Shown here: piece after piece, positions 9,674 to 18,352 of the stretch
Layout: every line of letters begins with the position of its first letter
How positions within the stretch are numbered: the stretch's first letter is position 1
DNA from: an uncultured Paraprevotella sp.
Lineage (GTDB): Bacteria; Bacteroidota; Bacteroidia; Bacteroidales; Bacteroidaceae
Assembly (NCBI GenBank): GCA_944320765.1
Contig: CALUIS010000001.1
Span: 124,001 to 188,000, forward strand
Length of the DNA stretch: 64,000 nt
Reading direction: 5' to 3'
Position numbers and translations under genes: made by a program
The notes under the pieces: model-generated
Databases searched by the model: none
Told to the model about the DNA's origin: nothing
What the model saw: only the letters and a program-made list of their open reading frames with translations

Positions 9674-9876
9674 AGGAAGAGAAACAACATTGTCCGGAGG
9701 TGGAACGCCTGATGGGCGGACGCCTGCCGTTCGTCACCCGCCACGGCATTACCATCGTGGCCGTCATACTGGTGCTGGTTTGTGCCGGGCTGCTGTGGGC
9801 GGGAGGGGCATCGCGACAATTGATGGAAGATATCATGGAACATACGGTGCAACAGATAAAAAACAAAATGCAATGA
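9670..9876 (+). pseudogene. N-terminal stub of an HlyD-type adaptor (single membrane helix)
   Basis: 68 residues. The start (PEVERLMGG, then RHGITIVAVILVLVCAG at about 25-41) corresponds to the cytoplasmic tail and membrane helix of Bacteroidetes HlyD-family adaptors that normally follow C39 exporters and run to over 400 residues. After the helix only about 23 residues remain, with no coiled coil, lipoyl or beta-barrel domain. It is linked on both sides by ATGA overlaps (9670-9673 and 9873-9876), so the reading frame has been kept tidy. It may be a deletion remnant or a reduced membrane peptide that still binds the exporter. Compare the 178-residue mini-adaptor of cluster 2 at 36485-37021. 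Confidence 0.55.
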
Positions 9877-10967
9877 GGAATACAAGAAACTGTGTGATAT
9901 CCGCGGTGGGGCGGGAGAGCCTGCATCGCAAGTGGCTGGAGGGAGAGCCGGATTTCGACCTTCACCTGATCGTGTACGACGACTCGCTGGAACGGTTCCG
10001 CGGCGATGCGGAGCATGTCTGCCACATCAAGGGGTACAAGCTGAAGTCGGTCTACCGGTATCTCGCCGCCCGTCCGGAACTGCTGGGGCGGTACGAGTAT
10101 TTCTTCATCCCGGACGATGACATCCTGATGGATGCCGTCACCATCAACGCGCTGTTCGCGGCCATGCGGCATTACCGCCTGAAAATCGCCCAGCCGGCCC
10201 TCTGCCGGTCTTACTACACGTGGGGACATACGCTGCGGGACCGGTACTGCCGGCTGCGCTACACGGATTTCGTGGAGATGATGGTGCCTTGCTTCTCGCG
10301 GGAGGCCTTGGAGAAGGTGCTGTTCACCTTTAATGAGAACGAGACGGGATGGGGGACGGAGACGCACTGGCCGCTGCTGGTGGATGCCGGGCCGAGGGAC
10401 ATGGCCATTATCGACGAGGTGGGCGTGGTGCATACCCGTCCTATCCAGTCGGGGCAGCCTTTGCATCGACAGGAGCTGGCGGCTTATTTGAGGAAATATA
10501 ATCTTACGACAAAGGTACATATGTATGATACGGTTTCCGGCGAAGGGCGTTTCTGTTGCGACCGCGACACGTTCCGCCGGCACTGTACCGTGTTGCGGCA
10601 TTGGACGGCTTCGGAACTGGCATCCGAAAGAGAGGTCAGCGACAACGACTGGGCCGGTTACGTCCACGTCCTGTTCCTGCTGGCGGGGATTACGGAGGAC
10701 CGGCGGTATTTGGACGCGGCCCTCGGGCAGTCGGGCGGCGGGGCGGTGCCGGCATATGTCCTTCCCCATCCCTCGGACGGCCGTTCCACCCCGCTGGAGC
10801 GGGTGTACGGGCATTTCCGGTCTTACCGGCAGACGCATGAGGCGTATGACCTGGCGTGCGTGCGGGAAGGGCTGAAGAACCTTCCGCCCCGACTGATGGC
10901 GTTGGAGGATGCCGTCATGCTGGCGGAGATGTTGTCTTACCAAGTTAAAAAAAAGGAGGAGAAATGA
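9873..10967 (+). CDS. DUF707 family protein, putative glycosyltransferase
   Basis: 364 residues from the ATG at 9873, which overlaps the preceding stop (ATGA); the longer open frame from 9660 runs through the neighbouring gene and is rejected. Family hallmarks: SLHRKWLEG near the N-terminus, YFFIPDDDILMD (about 76-87, a DxD-like acidic site) and FNENETGWGTETHWP. DUF707 proteins have a GT-A-like fold and are usually found in polysaccharide loci. Residues after about 230 form a helical extension rich in charged residues. It lies between the exporter and another sugar-transfer-type gene upstream of UDP-galactopyranose mutase, suggesting it adds sugar to a peptide or a surface glycan. The acceptor is unknown. 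Confidence 0.75.
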   Translation: MRNTRNCVISAVGRESLHRKWLEGEPDFDLHLIVYDDSLERFRGDAEHVCHIKGYKLKSVYRYLAARPELLGRYEYFFIPDDDILMDAVTINALFAAMRHYRLKIAQPALCRSYYTWGHTLRDRYCRLRYTDFVEMMVPCFSREALEKVLFTFNENETGWGTETHWPLLVDAGPRDMAIIDEVGVVHTRPIQSGQPLHRQELAAYLRKYNLTTKVHMYDTVSGEGRFCCDRDTFRRHCTVLRHWTASELASEREVSDNDWAGYVHVLFLLAGITEDRRYLDAALGQSGGGAVPAYVLPHPSDGRSTPLERVYGHFRSYRQTHEAYDLACVREGLKNLPPRLMALEDAVMLAEMLSYQVKKKEEK

Positions 10968-11725
10968 AAACGGCGATATTGTTTGTCACCCATGTCATGA
11001 ACGAGGGTATCAAGTGGGAAATCGAAAAGTTGCGGGAAGGGAGTGCCGGGCTGGCGGACTTTTGTGTGGGCTACCAGACGGACGGGATTCCGCCGGAGAT
11101 ACCCGAAGGGGTGCGGTCCTTCCCGTTCACGCTCCGTGACCTGAACCTGCTGGGCTATCGCTCGTGGGGGTGCAGGCTGATGGACGGGAATTTCCATTTC
11201 GTGCCGCTGTACTTCTATTCGCGTTTTCCGGATTATGACTATTATTGGCTGGTGGAGTATGACGTGCGTTTCAACGGCGACTGGCGGACCTTCTTTTCCT
11301 TCTTCGAGGACAAGGGGGAGGACTTCGTCTCGGCGCATCTTGAGACAGTGGAGGACAATCCGGACTGGATCTGGTGGAAGGCGTTGGAACTGGTGGATAT
11401 TCCGCTCGGTCGGGAGATGTTGCGCAGGTCGTTCAATCCGGTATGCCGGTTCTCGAACAGGGCACTCGGGCTGTTGCACGGGCGTTGCCTCCTGGGCGAC
11501 CGGGGCCACAACGAAGTGCTGATGCCCACGCTGTTCCATCACTACCGGCTGAGGATGGCCGACCTGGGCGGACGGGGCCGGTACAGCTACAAGGAATGCC
11601 CCGACCTGTTCTACAAGTCCGTTCCGGGAGAGGACGGGACGGAGAGCTGCACACACCGTTTCCGTCCGGCACACACGGAACGTTCCATGACGGAGGCGGA
11701 CATGATTTACCATCCTGTTAAATAA
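10964..11725 (+). CDS. Glycosyltransferase-like protein of unknown specificity
   Basis: 253 residues, starting at an ATGA overlap with the DUF707 gene. The N-terminus ILFVTHVMNEG followed by a helix, then YYWLVEYDVRFNGDW (about 92-106), resembles GT-A-type nucleotide-sugar enzymes whose acidic triad binds the metal; DUF3405-like proteins are the nearest family I can suggest. The C-terminus ends in a DMIYHPVK motif that also ends the decayed genes at 12873-13324 and 39092-39459, with shared HNEVLMPTL / YYEFLLPTL blocks, so these are one paralogous family. It precedes glf by seven bases. A role in adding galactofuranose or another sugar is an inference from context only. Confidence 0.6.
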   Translation: MKTAILFVTHVMNEGIKWEIEKLREGSAGLADFCVGYQTDGIPPEIPEGVRSFPFTLRDLNLLGYRSWGCRLMDGNFHFVPLYFYSRFPDYDYYWLVEYDVRFNGDWRTFFSFFEDKGEDFVSAHLETVEDNPDWIWWKALELVDIPLGREMLRRSFNPVCRFSNRALGLLHGRCLLGDRGHNEVLMPTLFHHYRLRMADLGGRGRYSYKECPDLFYKSVPGEDGTESCTHRFRPAHTERSMTEADMIYHPVK

Positions 11726-11732
11726 GGTGTAG

Positions 11733-12857
11733 ATGAAGAAAGACTACGATTACCTGATAGTGGGGGCGGGCCTGTTCGGGGCGACCTTCGCGTGGCACGC
11801 CCGGCAGGCGGGGAAACGCTGCCTGGTGGTGGACCGGCGTCCGCACACGGGCGGGGGCGTGTACGACCGCCTGATAGAGGGCATCAACGTGCACGAGTAC
11901 GGGCCGCACATCTTCCACACGTCGGACGAGGGGGTGTGGCGGCTGGCCTGCCGCTTCGTGCGCTTCAACCGCTTCCGCCTGCACGTGAAGGCGAACTACA
12001 AGGGGCGGATTTACAGCCTTCCCTTCAACCTGAACACGTTCCGCGAGATGTGGGGGACGGCCACGCCGGAGGAGGCGCGGCGGAAACTGGAGGAGCAGCG
12101 TTACCGGGGTGAAATACATAACCTGGAGGAGCAGGCGCTCTCTCTGGTGGGGCGCGACGTGTACGAGACGCTGGTGAAGGGCTACACGGAGAAGCAGTGG
12201 GGGCGGCCTTGCCGCGAGCTTCCGGCCTTCATCATCCGCCGCCTCCCGGTGCGGCTCACTTACGATGACGACTATTTCAACGACACGTGGCAGGGCATCC
12301 CGGAGGAGGGATACCGCCGATTGGTGGACGGCCTGTTGGAAGGCGTGGAAGTGCGGACGGGGACGGACTTCTCCGGCGGCTTGGACCGGGAGTGGCGGCG
12401 CATGGCGGACCGCCTGGTGTACACGGGGCGGATGGACGAGTTTTATCACGGGTGTTACGGGTGGCTGCAATACCGCTCGCTGCGGTTCGAGCACGAGGTG
12501 CGGGAGATACCCGACGCGCAGGGGACGGCCCTGATGAACTACACCGACCGTGGGACGCCCCACACCCGCGTCGTCGAGCACAAGCACTTCGCGGCCTTCG
12601 GGGAGGAGGTGCGCCGGAACCCGGTGACGGCGCTCACGCGGGAGTACCCGGCGGCGTACGTCCCGGGCGGGGAGGCGTATTATCCGGTGAACGATGAGCG
12701 GAACAACGGGCTTTATGCCCGCTACAAGGCGTTGGCGGAGCGGGAGACGGACGTGGTGTTCGGCGGTCGGCTGGCCGAATACCGGTATTACGACATGGAC
12801 CGTACGATGAGGAGCGCGATGGACGCGTGGGAAAGAGAATGCCGACGGAAAATCTGA
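11733..12857 (+). CDS. glf: UDP-galactopyranose mutase
   Basis: 374 residues, full length for the family. It has the FAD-binding start DYLIVGAGLFGATFA, a second FAD motif RRPHTGGGVYDR, the substrate-region motif GPHIFHTSDE, and KGYTEKQWG mid-protein. The enzyme interconverts UDP-galactopyranose and UDP-galactofuranose using reduced FAD, giving the donor for galactofuranosyl transfer. It is placed after two sugar-transfer-type genes in cluster 1. A near-identical copy that has lost 534 bp in frame lies at 38486-39076; the similarity continues into the downstream decayed gene, so a segment was duplicated. This copy is the intact one. Confidence 0.93.
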   Translation: MKKDYDYLIVGAGLFGATFAWHARQAGKRCLVVDRRPHTGGGVYDRLIEGINVHEYGPHIFHTSDEGVWRLACRFVRFNRFRLHVKANYKGRIYSLPFNLNTFREMWGTATPEEARRKLEEQRYRGEIHNLEEQALSLVGRDVYETLVKGYTEKQWGRPCRELPAFIIRRLPVRLTYDDDYFNDTWQGIPEEGYRRLVDGLLEGVEVRTGTDFSGGLDREWRRMADRLVYTGRMDEFYHGCYGWLQYRSLRFEHEVREIPDAQGTALMNYTDRGTPHTRVVEHKHFAAFGEEVRRNPVTALTREYPAAYVPGGEAYYPVNDERNNGLYARYKALAERETDVVFGGRLAEYRYYDMDRTMRSAMDAWERECRRKI

Positions 12858-12872
12858 AGAAAGGAGGGACGC

Positions 12873-13324
12873 ATGGAGACGGAAAAGGAAAAGGGAAGGA
12901 CGGAATGCTGCCTGGTGTTCGCCACGCACCGGCTGACGGACGGTGTGGCGGAGTACCTGGCCTGTCTGAAGCGGGAGGCGGCGGGCGTGGCTGACCTGTT
13001 GGTGCTGTACGACTGCGCGGCGGCCCGGTGCAGGAAGAGGACTGGCCTTGGCTGGAGTTTCGCGTGAGTCGCCGCCTGCTGGAGGTCCTGTCCGCCTTCA
13101 TCCGTCGCAACGGCAGCTTCTACTACGAGTTCCTGCTGCCCACGCTGGCCTACAACGGGGACTTCACGGTGCGCCAGTTCGAGAACTACGGCTACCGCTT
13201 CGAAGTGTCGTGGGGTCCTGCGGAGCTTTATGAGCAGAAGTACCTGCACGACCGCCGACCGGACACCTTCTATCATCCCGTCAAGAATCTGGGGATTGTG
13301 GATTTTCTGGCGGGGGACAGGTGA
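12873..13324 (+). pseudogene. Decayed glycosyltransferase-like gene (internal deletion with frame change)
   Basis: A first frame (12873-13067; ECCLVFATHRLT, then LVLYDCAAARC) matches the N-terminal fold of the protein at 10964-11725. The C-terminal part (13028-13324; FRVSRRLLEVLSAF, FYYEFLLPTLAYN, PDTFYHPVK) is in another frame. The middle of about 100 residues, where the acidic metal-binding motif would be, is missing. The intact parent should be about 250 residues. A sister remnant at 39092-39459 keeps a different part (RLIRDNPFGALYFSW), so the two copies decayed separately. The 3' end overlaps the convergent queG by 44 bases. Confidence 0.7.
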
Positions 13325-14291
13325 GGCCCAGTGCGGTAAGGTTGCGCACCAGTCCTTCGTACTTGGCTCTTTTTACCGCCGAGCCTTTGAAAAGACGGCG
13401 GTATTGCTCCACGCTCAAGTGCCTCCAGTCTTCCTTCGTCATCTGGAGGAGTTCCGGACGGGGAGTGAAGGCAGGTTCCTGCGCGGGGACGGCGTGGCGG
13501 AGGTGCGGGCAGGCTTGCAGGCAGCGGTCGCAGCCGTAGAGATAAGGATACATTTCTTGGGCGGCTTCTTCGGGGATGGGGCCGCGGTTCTCAATGGTCA
13601 GATAGCTCAGGCAACGGCGGGCATCCAACCCTCCGGCGGAAAGGGCGTGGGTGGGGCAGGCATCGACGCAGCGGGTACAAGTGCCGCATAGGGTGGCAAA
13701 GCTGTCCGAGTAGCCCGTTCCTCCAGAGGCGATGGGAGAGTCGTAGGTGTCGGCGGGGAGATTCAGCAGCAGTTCTCCGATGAAGAACGCGCTTCCGGCG
13801 TGGGGGACAACCAGTTGGGTGTGCCGTCCGATCCAGCCCAGCCCGCACCGCCAGGCCCAGTAGCGTTCCAGCACGGGGGCGGTGTCGCAGCAGGCGCGTC
13901 CTTGCAGCGTGCCGTCCGGGAAGTCCTGCTGCAGGGCTTGGAGCAGGGCCTGCAGCTTGGCGCGTATGACATCGTGGTAATCCTGTCCGTAGGCGTACCA
14001 TGCGATTTGCAGCCGGTCGGGAGGAATGGGCGTGGCGGGCCGGTAATTCAGGATGACGCTGACCACGGTGCGGCAACCTTCCATGAGGAGGCGCGGGTCG
14101 AGTCGTAGATCCTCATGCCGCGCCATATAGTCCATGTCGGCCTGTCTGCCTTGCGCGAGCCATTGCCGGAGGAATGCGGCGTGAAGGGTATCAGCGGGGG
14201 CCGCCGGGGCGAGACCGCAAGCGGAAAAGCCGAGGCGCAGGGCCTCGGCTTTGATTTGTGCGGCGGATAGCCGTGGTATGGTTCTTTCCAT
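13281..14291 (-). CDS. queG: Epoxyqueuosine reductase
   Basis: 336 residues. It has a corrinoid-binding N-terminal domain with the proposed catalytic Asp136 in CDTAPVLER and the WIGRHTQLV block, then two [4Fe-4S] sites: C202-x2-C205-x2-C208-x3-C212 and C254-x2-C257-x3-C261, with Cys227 (RRCLSY) completing them. The enzyme uses cobalamin and iron-sulfur clusters to reduce epoxyqueuosine in tRNA to queuosine. It begins three bases after the deacetylase stop and is the last gene of the DUF2723-deacetylase-queG run. Its end overlaps a decayed convergent gene, which marks the border of cluster 1. Confidence 0.93.
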   Translation of the reverse strand: MERTIPRLSAAQIKAEALRLGFSACGLAPAAPADTLHAAFLRQWLAQGRQADMDYMARHEDLRLDPRLLMEGCRTVVSVILNYRPATPIPPDRLQIAWYAYGQDYHDVIRAKLQALLQALQQDFPDGTLQGRACCDTAPVLERYWAWRCGLGWIGRHTQLVVPHAGSAFFIGELLLNLPADTYDSPIASGGTGYSDSFATLCGTCTRCVDACPTHALSAGGLDARRCLSYLTIENRGPIPEEAAQEMYPYLYGCDRCLQACPHLRHAVPAQEPAFTPRPELLQMTKEDWRHLSVEQYRRLFKGSAVKRAKYEGLVRNLTALGLTCPPPENPQSPDS

Positions 14292-14294
14292 TCC

Positions 14295-14906
14295 TTACTC
14301 CAACATTTTAAAGGTGTAGCCCTGGTCCTGCAGCCATTGCAGGGAGAGTGGCAGGGCGGTCTGTAGCTTGTCGATGCTCTTGAGCGAGTCATGGAACGTG
14401 ATGATGGAGCCGTTGCGGGCGTACCGCTTCACATTCTCCACCACGTCCTCGGCGGTGACGCGCTTGCTGTAGTCTCGTGTGACGAGGTCCCACATGACGA
14501 TGCGGTAATGCTTGCGTAGCAGCTTGAACTGTAGCAGGCGCATCCATCCGTGTGGCGGGCGGAAGAGATTGGTGTGCAGCAGCCGGTTGGCCTTGTCGGC
14601 GTTCTCAAGGTACTCCTGGCAGGAATGCCGGAAGCCGCCGATATGGTTGAACGTATGGTTGCCGATGCGGTGTCCCCGTTCCACGACCATGCGGTAGATG
14701 TCGGGATGCTTGCGCACGTTGTCCCCCACCATGAAGAAAGTGGCCTTGATGCCGAAGCGGTCGAGCGTGTCCAGCACGAACGGCGTGGCCTCCGGTATGG
14801 GGCCATCGTCGAACGTGAGGTAGACTATCTTCTTCTTGCGGCTCATCCGCCAGATGGCGGTAGGGTAGAGCCAGCGGAGGAACACAGCAGGTTGTTCAAT
14901 GAACAT
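14295..14906 (-). CDS. Polysaccharide deacetylase (NodB-type) family protein
   Basis: 203 residues, a single NodB domain. Motif 1 TFDDGP (Asp33, Asp34) and motif 2 HTFNH (His84, His88) form the metal site; motif 3 RPPHGW (Arg116) and MWDLVTRDYSKR follow, and FHDS near residue 176 supplies the last motif. These enzymes remove N-acetyl groups from peptidoglycan or other amino-sugar polymers. An N-terminal hydrophobic stretch (about 6-20) may anchor it to the membrane. It sits between the DUF2723 gene (18 bases upstream) and queG (3 bases downstream) on the same strand. The exact polymer is unknown. Confidence 0.85.
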   Translation of the reverse strand: MFIEQPAVFLRWLYPTAIWRMSRKKKIVYLTFDDGPIPEATPFVLDTLDRFGIKATFFMVGDNVRKHPDIYRMVVERGHRIGNHTFNHIGGFRHSCQEYLENADKANRLLHTNLFRPPHGWMRLLQFKLLRKHYRIVMWDLVTRDYSKRVTAEDVVENVKRYARNGSIITFHDSLKSIDKLQTALPLSLQWLQDQGYTFKMLE

Positions 14907-14924
14907 GATGTTGCAGGCAGATGT

Positions 14925-17900
14925 TTACTGGTACATGTTGATTCCCCGCTCGTGGCAACGTGCGGCATAGCCCTCCATCGCCTTGCGGTACTCTTCCGCT
15001 TTCTTCGGGTCGATGGGCGCATAGGTCTGCGCGATCCGGTAGAGGATGGAGATTTGCATCATACAGTCACGAGAGGACTGGAGCAGCCGGCGCGTGTCAA
15101 GGCTCAGATACCATTCGAGGTATTCCTTGGCGTTCTGTCCCATGGCATCCAGTATTTTCCCGCCTTCGGCTGGGTGTCCGAGCTGTATCCAGGTCTGGGC
15201 CAGGTCGATGGAGCCGCCCAGGAGCTGGGTGTGGGGTACGACGGATGCGGGGATTTCCTCTTCTGCGCGTTGCACCACTTTGAGGGCTTTCTCTTTCTGT
15301 CCTTCATGCATCAGCTCTGTCGCCAGTTCGGCAAAGAGGCGGCGGTGCGTGTAGCACATGCGCATGACCGTCTCGTCCAGATAGATGTCCGGATATTCCT
15401 TCAGTCCGCCATATTTGAACTTGTTCATCATGTTGTCGTACATGCGTCCGGTGTCCACGGTGCGTCCGCTTTCTTTCGTGTCGAACGGGGTGATGCGGAA
15501 GGCGAGTCCTTCCTTGACGAAGTTGTCGCCCAGATGGCCGTAATTGTCCGCACCCACGGTGGTGGACATGTAAAGCGGACGTTCCCAATTGGCCTGCGAA
15601 ATCATCTCGAGCATCATCATCTCACTCTTGTAGACGGCGCGTTTGCCCTTGAGGGAGATGTGCATCACGTCGGGGATGGAGTCGGCGGCAATCATCATGC
15701 CGGAGCGGCGTACGGCCTCCTTGTCCACCGTGACGACAAGGCTGTCGGTGGGGAAGATTTGCAGGTCCGGGTTGTCGCTGAGTATCCAGTATTTGATGAC
15801 GTTCTTCAGCTCGTAGGGATTGTCGCCCAGCATTTGCCGGAGTTCTTCGGGGCTGTCCTTGTAGTAGTCGATGACTTGTTTCAGGGCATCGGGCTGTACG
15901 GGGATACCCTCGCGGGTGCCGGTGACGTACTGCAGGCGGGTCCACGAGATGGGCAGCGAGGGCGAGTCGTAGGCCGGGCGGCGCATCTGGTCGATGTACC
16001 AGTCGGTCTGCAGGTAGCTCAGGTTGCAGACACGGGCGTCGGTACGCACGCCTTCGGTCTCCTGGTTGTACCAGAGGGGGAAGGTGTCGTTGTCGCCGTT
16101 GGTGAAGATGACGGGGTTGCCTTTGTCCGGCAGCGAGTTCAGGTAGTTCTGCCCGAAGTCGCGGCAGGTGTAGCGTCCGCTGCGGTCGTGGTCGTCCCAC
16201 GTCTGTCCGGCCATCTGTATGGGTACGAGCAAGGCCAGCAGGCTAATAAACGCGGCCGGCAACTCGGGCACCTTGAGGCGGCGTAGTCCGTCGACAATGG
16301 CGGCTACCCCGAGTCCGATCCAAATGGCGAAAGCGTAGAACGAACCGGCGTAGGCGTAGTCCCGTTCGCGCGGCTGCATCGGTGTCTGGTTGAGGTAGAC
16401 GACGATGGCGAGTCCCGTCATGAAGAAGAGGAAGAACACCACCCAGAATTGGCGTACGCCTTCCTGATTCTTGTAGGCCTGCCAGAAGAGGCCGATGAGG
16501 CCGAGCAGGAGCGGCAGGCAGTAGAACACGTTGTGTCCCTTGTTTTCCCGCAACTCTGTGGGCAGCTTGCTTTGGTCGCCCAAGCGTGCATTGTCGATGA
16601 AGGGGATGCCGGTAATCCAGTTGCCGTGTTCCGGCTCGCCATAGCCTTGCAGGTCGTTCTGTCGTCCGGCGAAGTTCCACATGAAGTACCGCCAGTACAT
16701 GAAGTTGATCTGGTAGCTGAAGAAGAAACGCAGGTTTTCCCAAGCGGTGGGAACCTTGACCATCACGGTCTGCCCGCACTGGTCGTAAGGTACCTGCCGT
16801 CCTTCCACGCCGCCCATCCAGTCTTCGTAGGCTTGGGCATGTCCCGGCCCGTCGGAGTACATGCGGGGGAAGAACATGTTCTGGGCATAGATGGGTTCGC
16901 GGTCGTGATAGACGATGCGGTAGGCGTCCTTTTCGTCTGCCGAGTGCTTCTCTACCCGTTGCCATACGGGCGCCCCTTCTTTCCATTGCGGCACACAGTA
17001 GCCGTCGTCGGTGGCCTTGAGGGCCACGCGTGAGGTGTAGGCTTGGCCGTAGAAAAGCGGGCGGCTACCGTATTGCTCGCGGTTGAGGTACTTGCCCAGG
17101 GTGAAGATGTCTTCAGGCGAGTTTTGGTCCATGGGCGGGTTGGCTGTGGAGCGGATGACGATGACGGCGTACGAGCTGTAGCCAATCATGATCATCAACA
17201 TACAGAGCAGCGAGGTGTTCATCACGCGTGGACTGACGAGCGGCTGCCCCAACACCTTGCGGTTCAGCACGAAAGCCAATGCGGCCAATACGATGACTCC
17301 TACGACGAAACTGGTCCATCCGTAGCCGTAGAAGGGAATGCCCAGCATGGATACGGCCACGAGGTAGGAGATGTTCATGCGACGGCGGCTCCGTTGCACC
17401 ATCGTCTCTCGGATGGCCCACAGCACGGCGGCGATCAGGCAGACGATGTAGAAGATGAGGCCTGAGTTGAAAGGCAGGCTGAGGGTGTTGACGAAGAAGA
17501 GTTCAAACCATCCGCCCACCTTCACGATGCCGGGTACGATGCCGTAGAGCACGGCGGCTATCAGGACGAAGGATGCCGCGAGTGCCAGGAGCGAGCCTTT
17601 CACGCCGGCTTCGGGATGCTTCTTGTAGTACCAGATCAGCACGATGGCCGACAGGCAGAGCAGGTTGAGCAGATGCACGCCGATGGAGAGGCCCGTCAGG
17701 TAGGCGATGAGCACGAGCCAGCGGTCGCTGTGCGGTTCGTCGGCATGTTCCTCCCATTTCAGGATGAGCCAGAACACAAGGGCCGTGAAGAGGGATGAAT
17801 AGGCGTAGACCTCGCCTTCCACCGCGCTGAACCAGAACGTATCGCTGAAGGTGTAGGCCAATGCGCCCGTCAGACCGGCACCCATGATGGTGACGAGGCG

Positions 17901-18245
17901 GGCAGTGTTCATCTGCGCGTAGTCCGGACATACGAGCTTGCGAGCCAGATGCGTGATGCTCCAAAAGAGGAACAGGATGCAGCCCGCGCTCATCAGGGCC
18001 GACATGGTGTTGACCATGAGGGCCACCCGTGAGGGGTCGTCGGTGAATTGCGAGAAGAGGTTGGCCGTGAGCATGAAGAAGGGTGCGCCGGGAGGGTGTC
18101 CCACTTCCAGCTTGTAGCCGGTGGTGATGAACTCCGGGCAGTCCCAGAAGCTGGCCGTTGGCTCGATGGTGGAGCAGTAGACCCATGCGGCGATGGCAAA
18201 AGTAAGCCATCCCATCAGGGTGTTTACCAGTTTGAACTGTTTCAT
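14925..18245 (-). CDS. DUF2723 polytopic membrane protein, putative GT-C glycosyltransferase (GT117-like)
   Basis: 1106 residues. The first loop has SFWDCPEFITTGYKLEVGHP, typical of DUF2723 proteins: an acidic pair after helix 1, as in GT-C lipid-dependent glycosyltransferases. About a dozen membrane helices fill residues 5-330 and 590-690, followed by large extracytoplasmic domains and a helical, TPR-like C-terminus (about 990-1100). Family members are conserved across Bacteroidetes and are placed with GT-C/GT117 enzymes that move sugars onto surface molecules; the substrate is not settled. It is first of a three-gene minus-strand run, with a TAATTTTG box upstream at 18287-18294. Confidence 0.8.
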   Translation of the reverse strand: MKQFKLVNTLMGWLTFAIAAWVYCSTIEPTASFWDCPEFITTGYKLEVGHPPGAPFFMLTANLFSQFTDDPSRVALMVNTMSALMSAGCILFLFWSITHLARKLVCPDYAQMNTARLVTIMGAGLTGALAYTFSDTFWFSAVEGEVYAYSSLFTALVFWLILKWEEHADEPHSDRWLVLIAYLTGLSIGVHLLNLLCLSAIVLIWYYKKHPEAGVKGSLLALAASFVLIAAVLYGIVPGIVKVGGWFELFFVNTLSLPFNSGLIFYIVCLIAAVLWAIRETMVQRSRRRMNISYLVAVSMLGIPFYGYGWTSFVVGVIVLAALAFVLNRKVLGQPLVSPRVMNTSLLCMLMIMIGYSSYAVIVIRSTANPPMDQNSPEDIFTLGKYLNREQYGSRPLFYGQAYTSRVALKATDDGYCVPQWKEGAPVWQRVEKHSADEKDAYRIVYHDREPIYAQNMFFPRMYSDGPGHAQAYEDWMGGVEGRQVPYDQCGQTVMVKVPTAWENLRFFFSYQINFMYWRYFMWNFAGRQNDLQGYGEPEHGNWITGIPFIDNARLGDQSKLPTELRENKGHNVFYCLPLLLGLIGLFWQAYKNQEGVRQFWVVFFLFFMTGLAIVVYLNQTPMQPRERDYAYAGSFYAFAIWIGLGVAAIVDGLRRLKVPELPAAFISLLALLVPIQMAGQTWDDHDRSGRYTCRDFGQNYLNSLPDKGNPVIFTNGDNDTFPLWYNQETEGVRTDARVCNLSYLQTDWYIDQMRRPAYDSPSLPISWTRLQYVTGTREGIPVQPDALKQVIDYYKDSPEELRQMLGDNPYELKNVIKYWILSDNPDLQIFPTDSLVVTVDKEAVRRSGMMIAADSIPDVMHISLKGKRAVYKSEMMMLEMISQANWERPLYMSTTVGADNYGHLGDNFVKEGLAFRITPFDTKESGRTVDTGRMYDNMMNKFKYGGLKEYPDIYLDETVMRMCYTHRRLFAELATELMHEGQKEKALKVVQRAEEEIPASVVPHTQLLGGSIDLAQTWIQLGHPAEGGKILDAMGQNAKEYLEWYLSLDTRRLLQSSRDCMMQISILYRIAQTYAPIDPKKAEEYRKAMEGYAARCHERGINMYQ

Positions 18246-18286
18246 TGTTTTGCGGTTATTTGTTTCTATTTTTGTCCAATAAGGTG

Positions 18287-18294
18287 CAAAATTA
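18287..18294 (-). promoter_or_regulatory. Bacteroidetes -7 box for the DUF2723 operon
   Basis: On the minus strand the sequence reads TAATTTTG, matching TANNTTTG, 41 bases before the DUF2723 start codon. It lies in the 107-base gap between znuC and DUF2723. Confidence 0.5.
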
Positions 18295-18352
18295 GCAACT
18301 TTTTCCTTTTTATGCGGTTCTTTTCCGAACTTTAAGAGGCTGCATGGCCGTT

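Noticed and set aside
9660..9872. N-terminal extension of the DUF707 open frame
   Set aside because: It lies within the adaptor stub gene in another frame and reads as Arg/Gly/His-rich noise; DUF707 homology begins at the ATG at 9873.
13321..13691. Plus-strand open frames opposite queG
   Set aside because: Shadows; the minus strand carries both Fe-S motifs and the catalytic Asp of QueG.
14550..16286. 578-codon plus-strand open frame opposite the deacetylase and DUF2723 genes
   Set aside because: It crosses the boundary of two well-supported minus-strand genes and has typical antisense composition.
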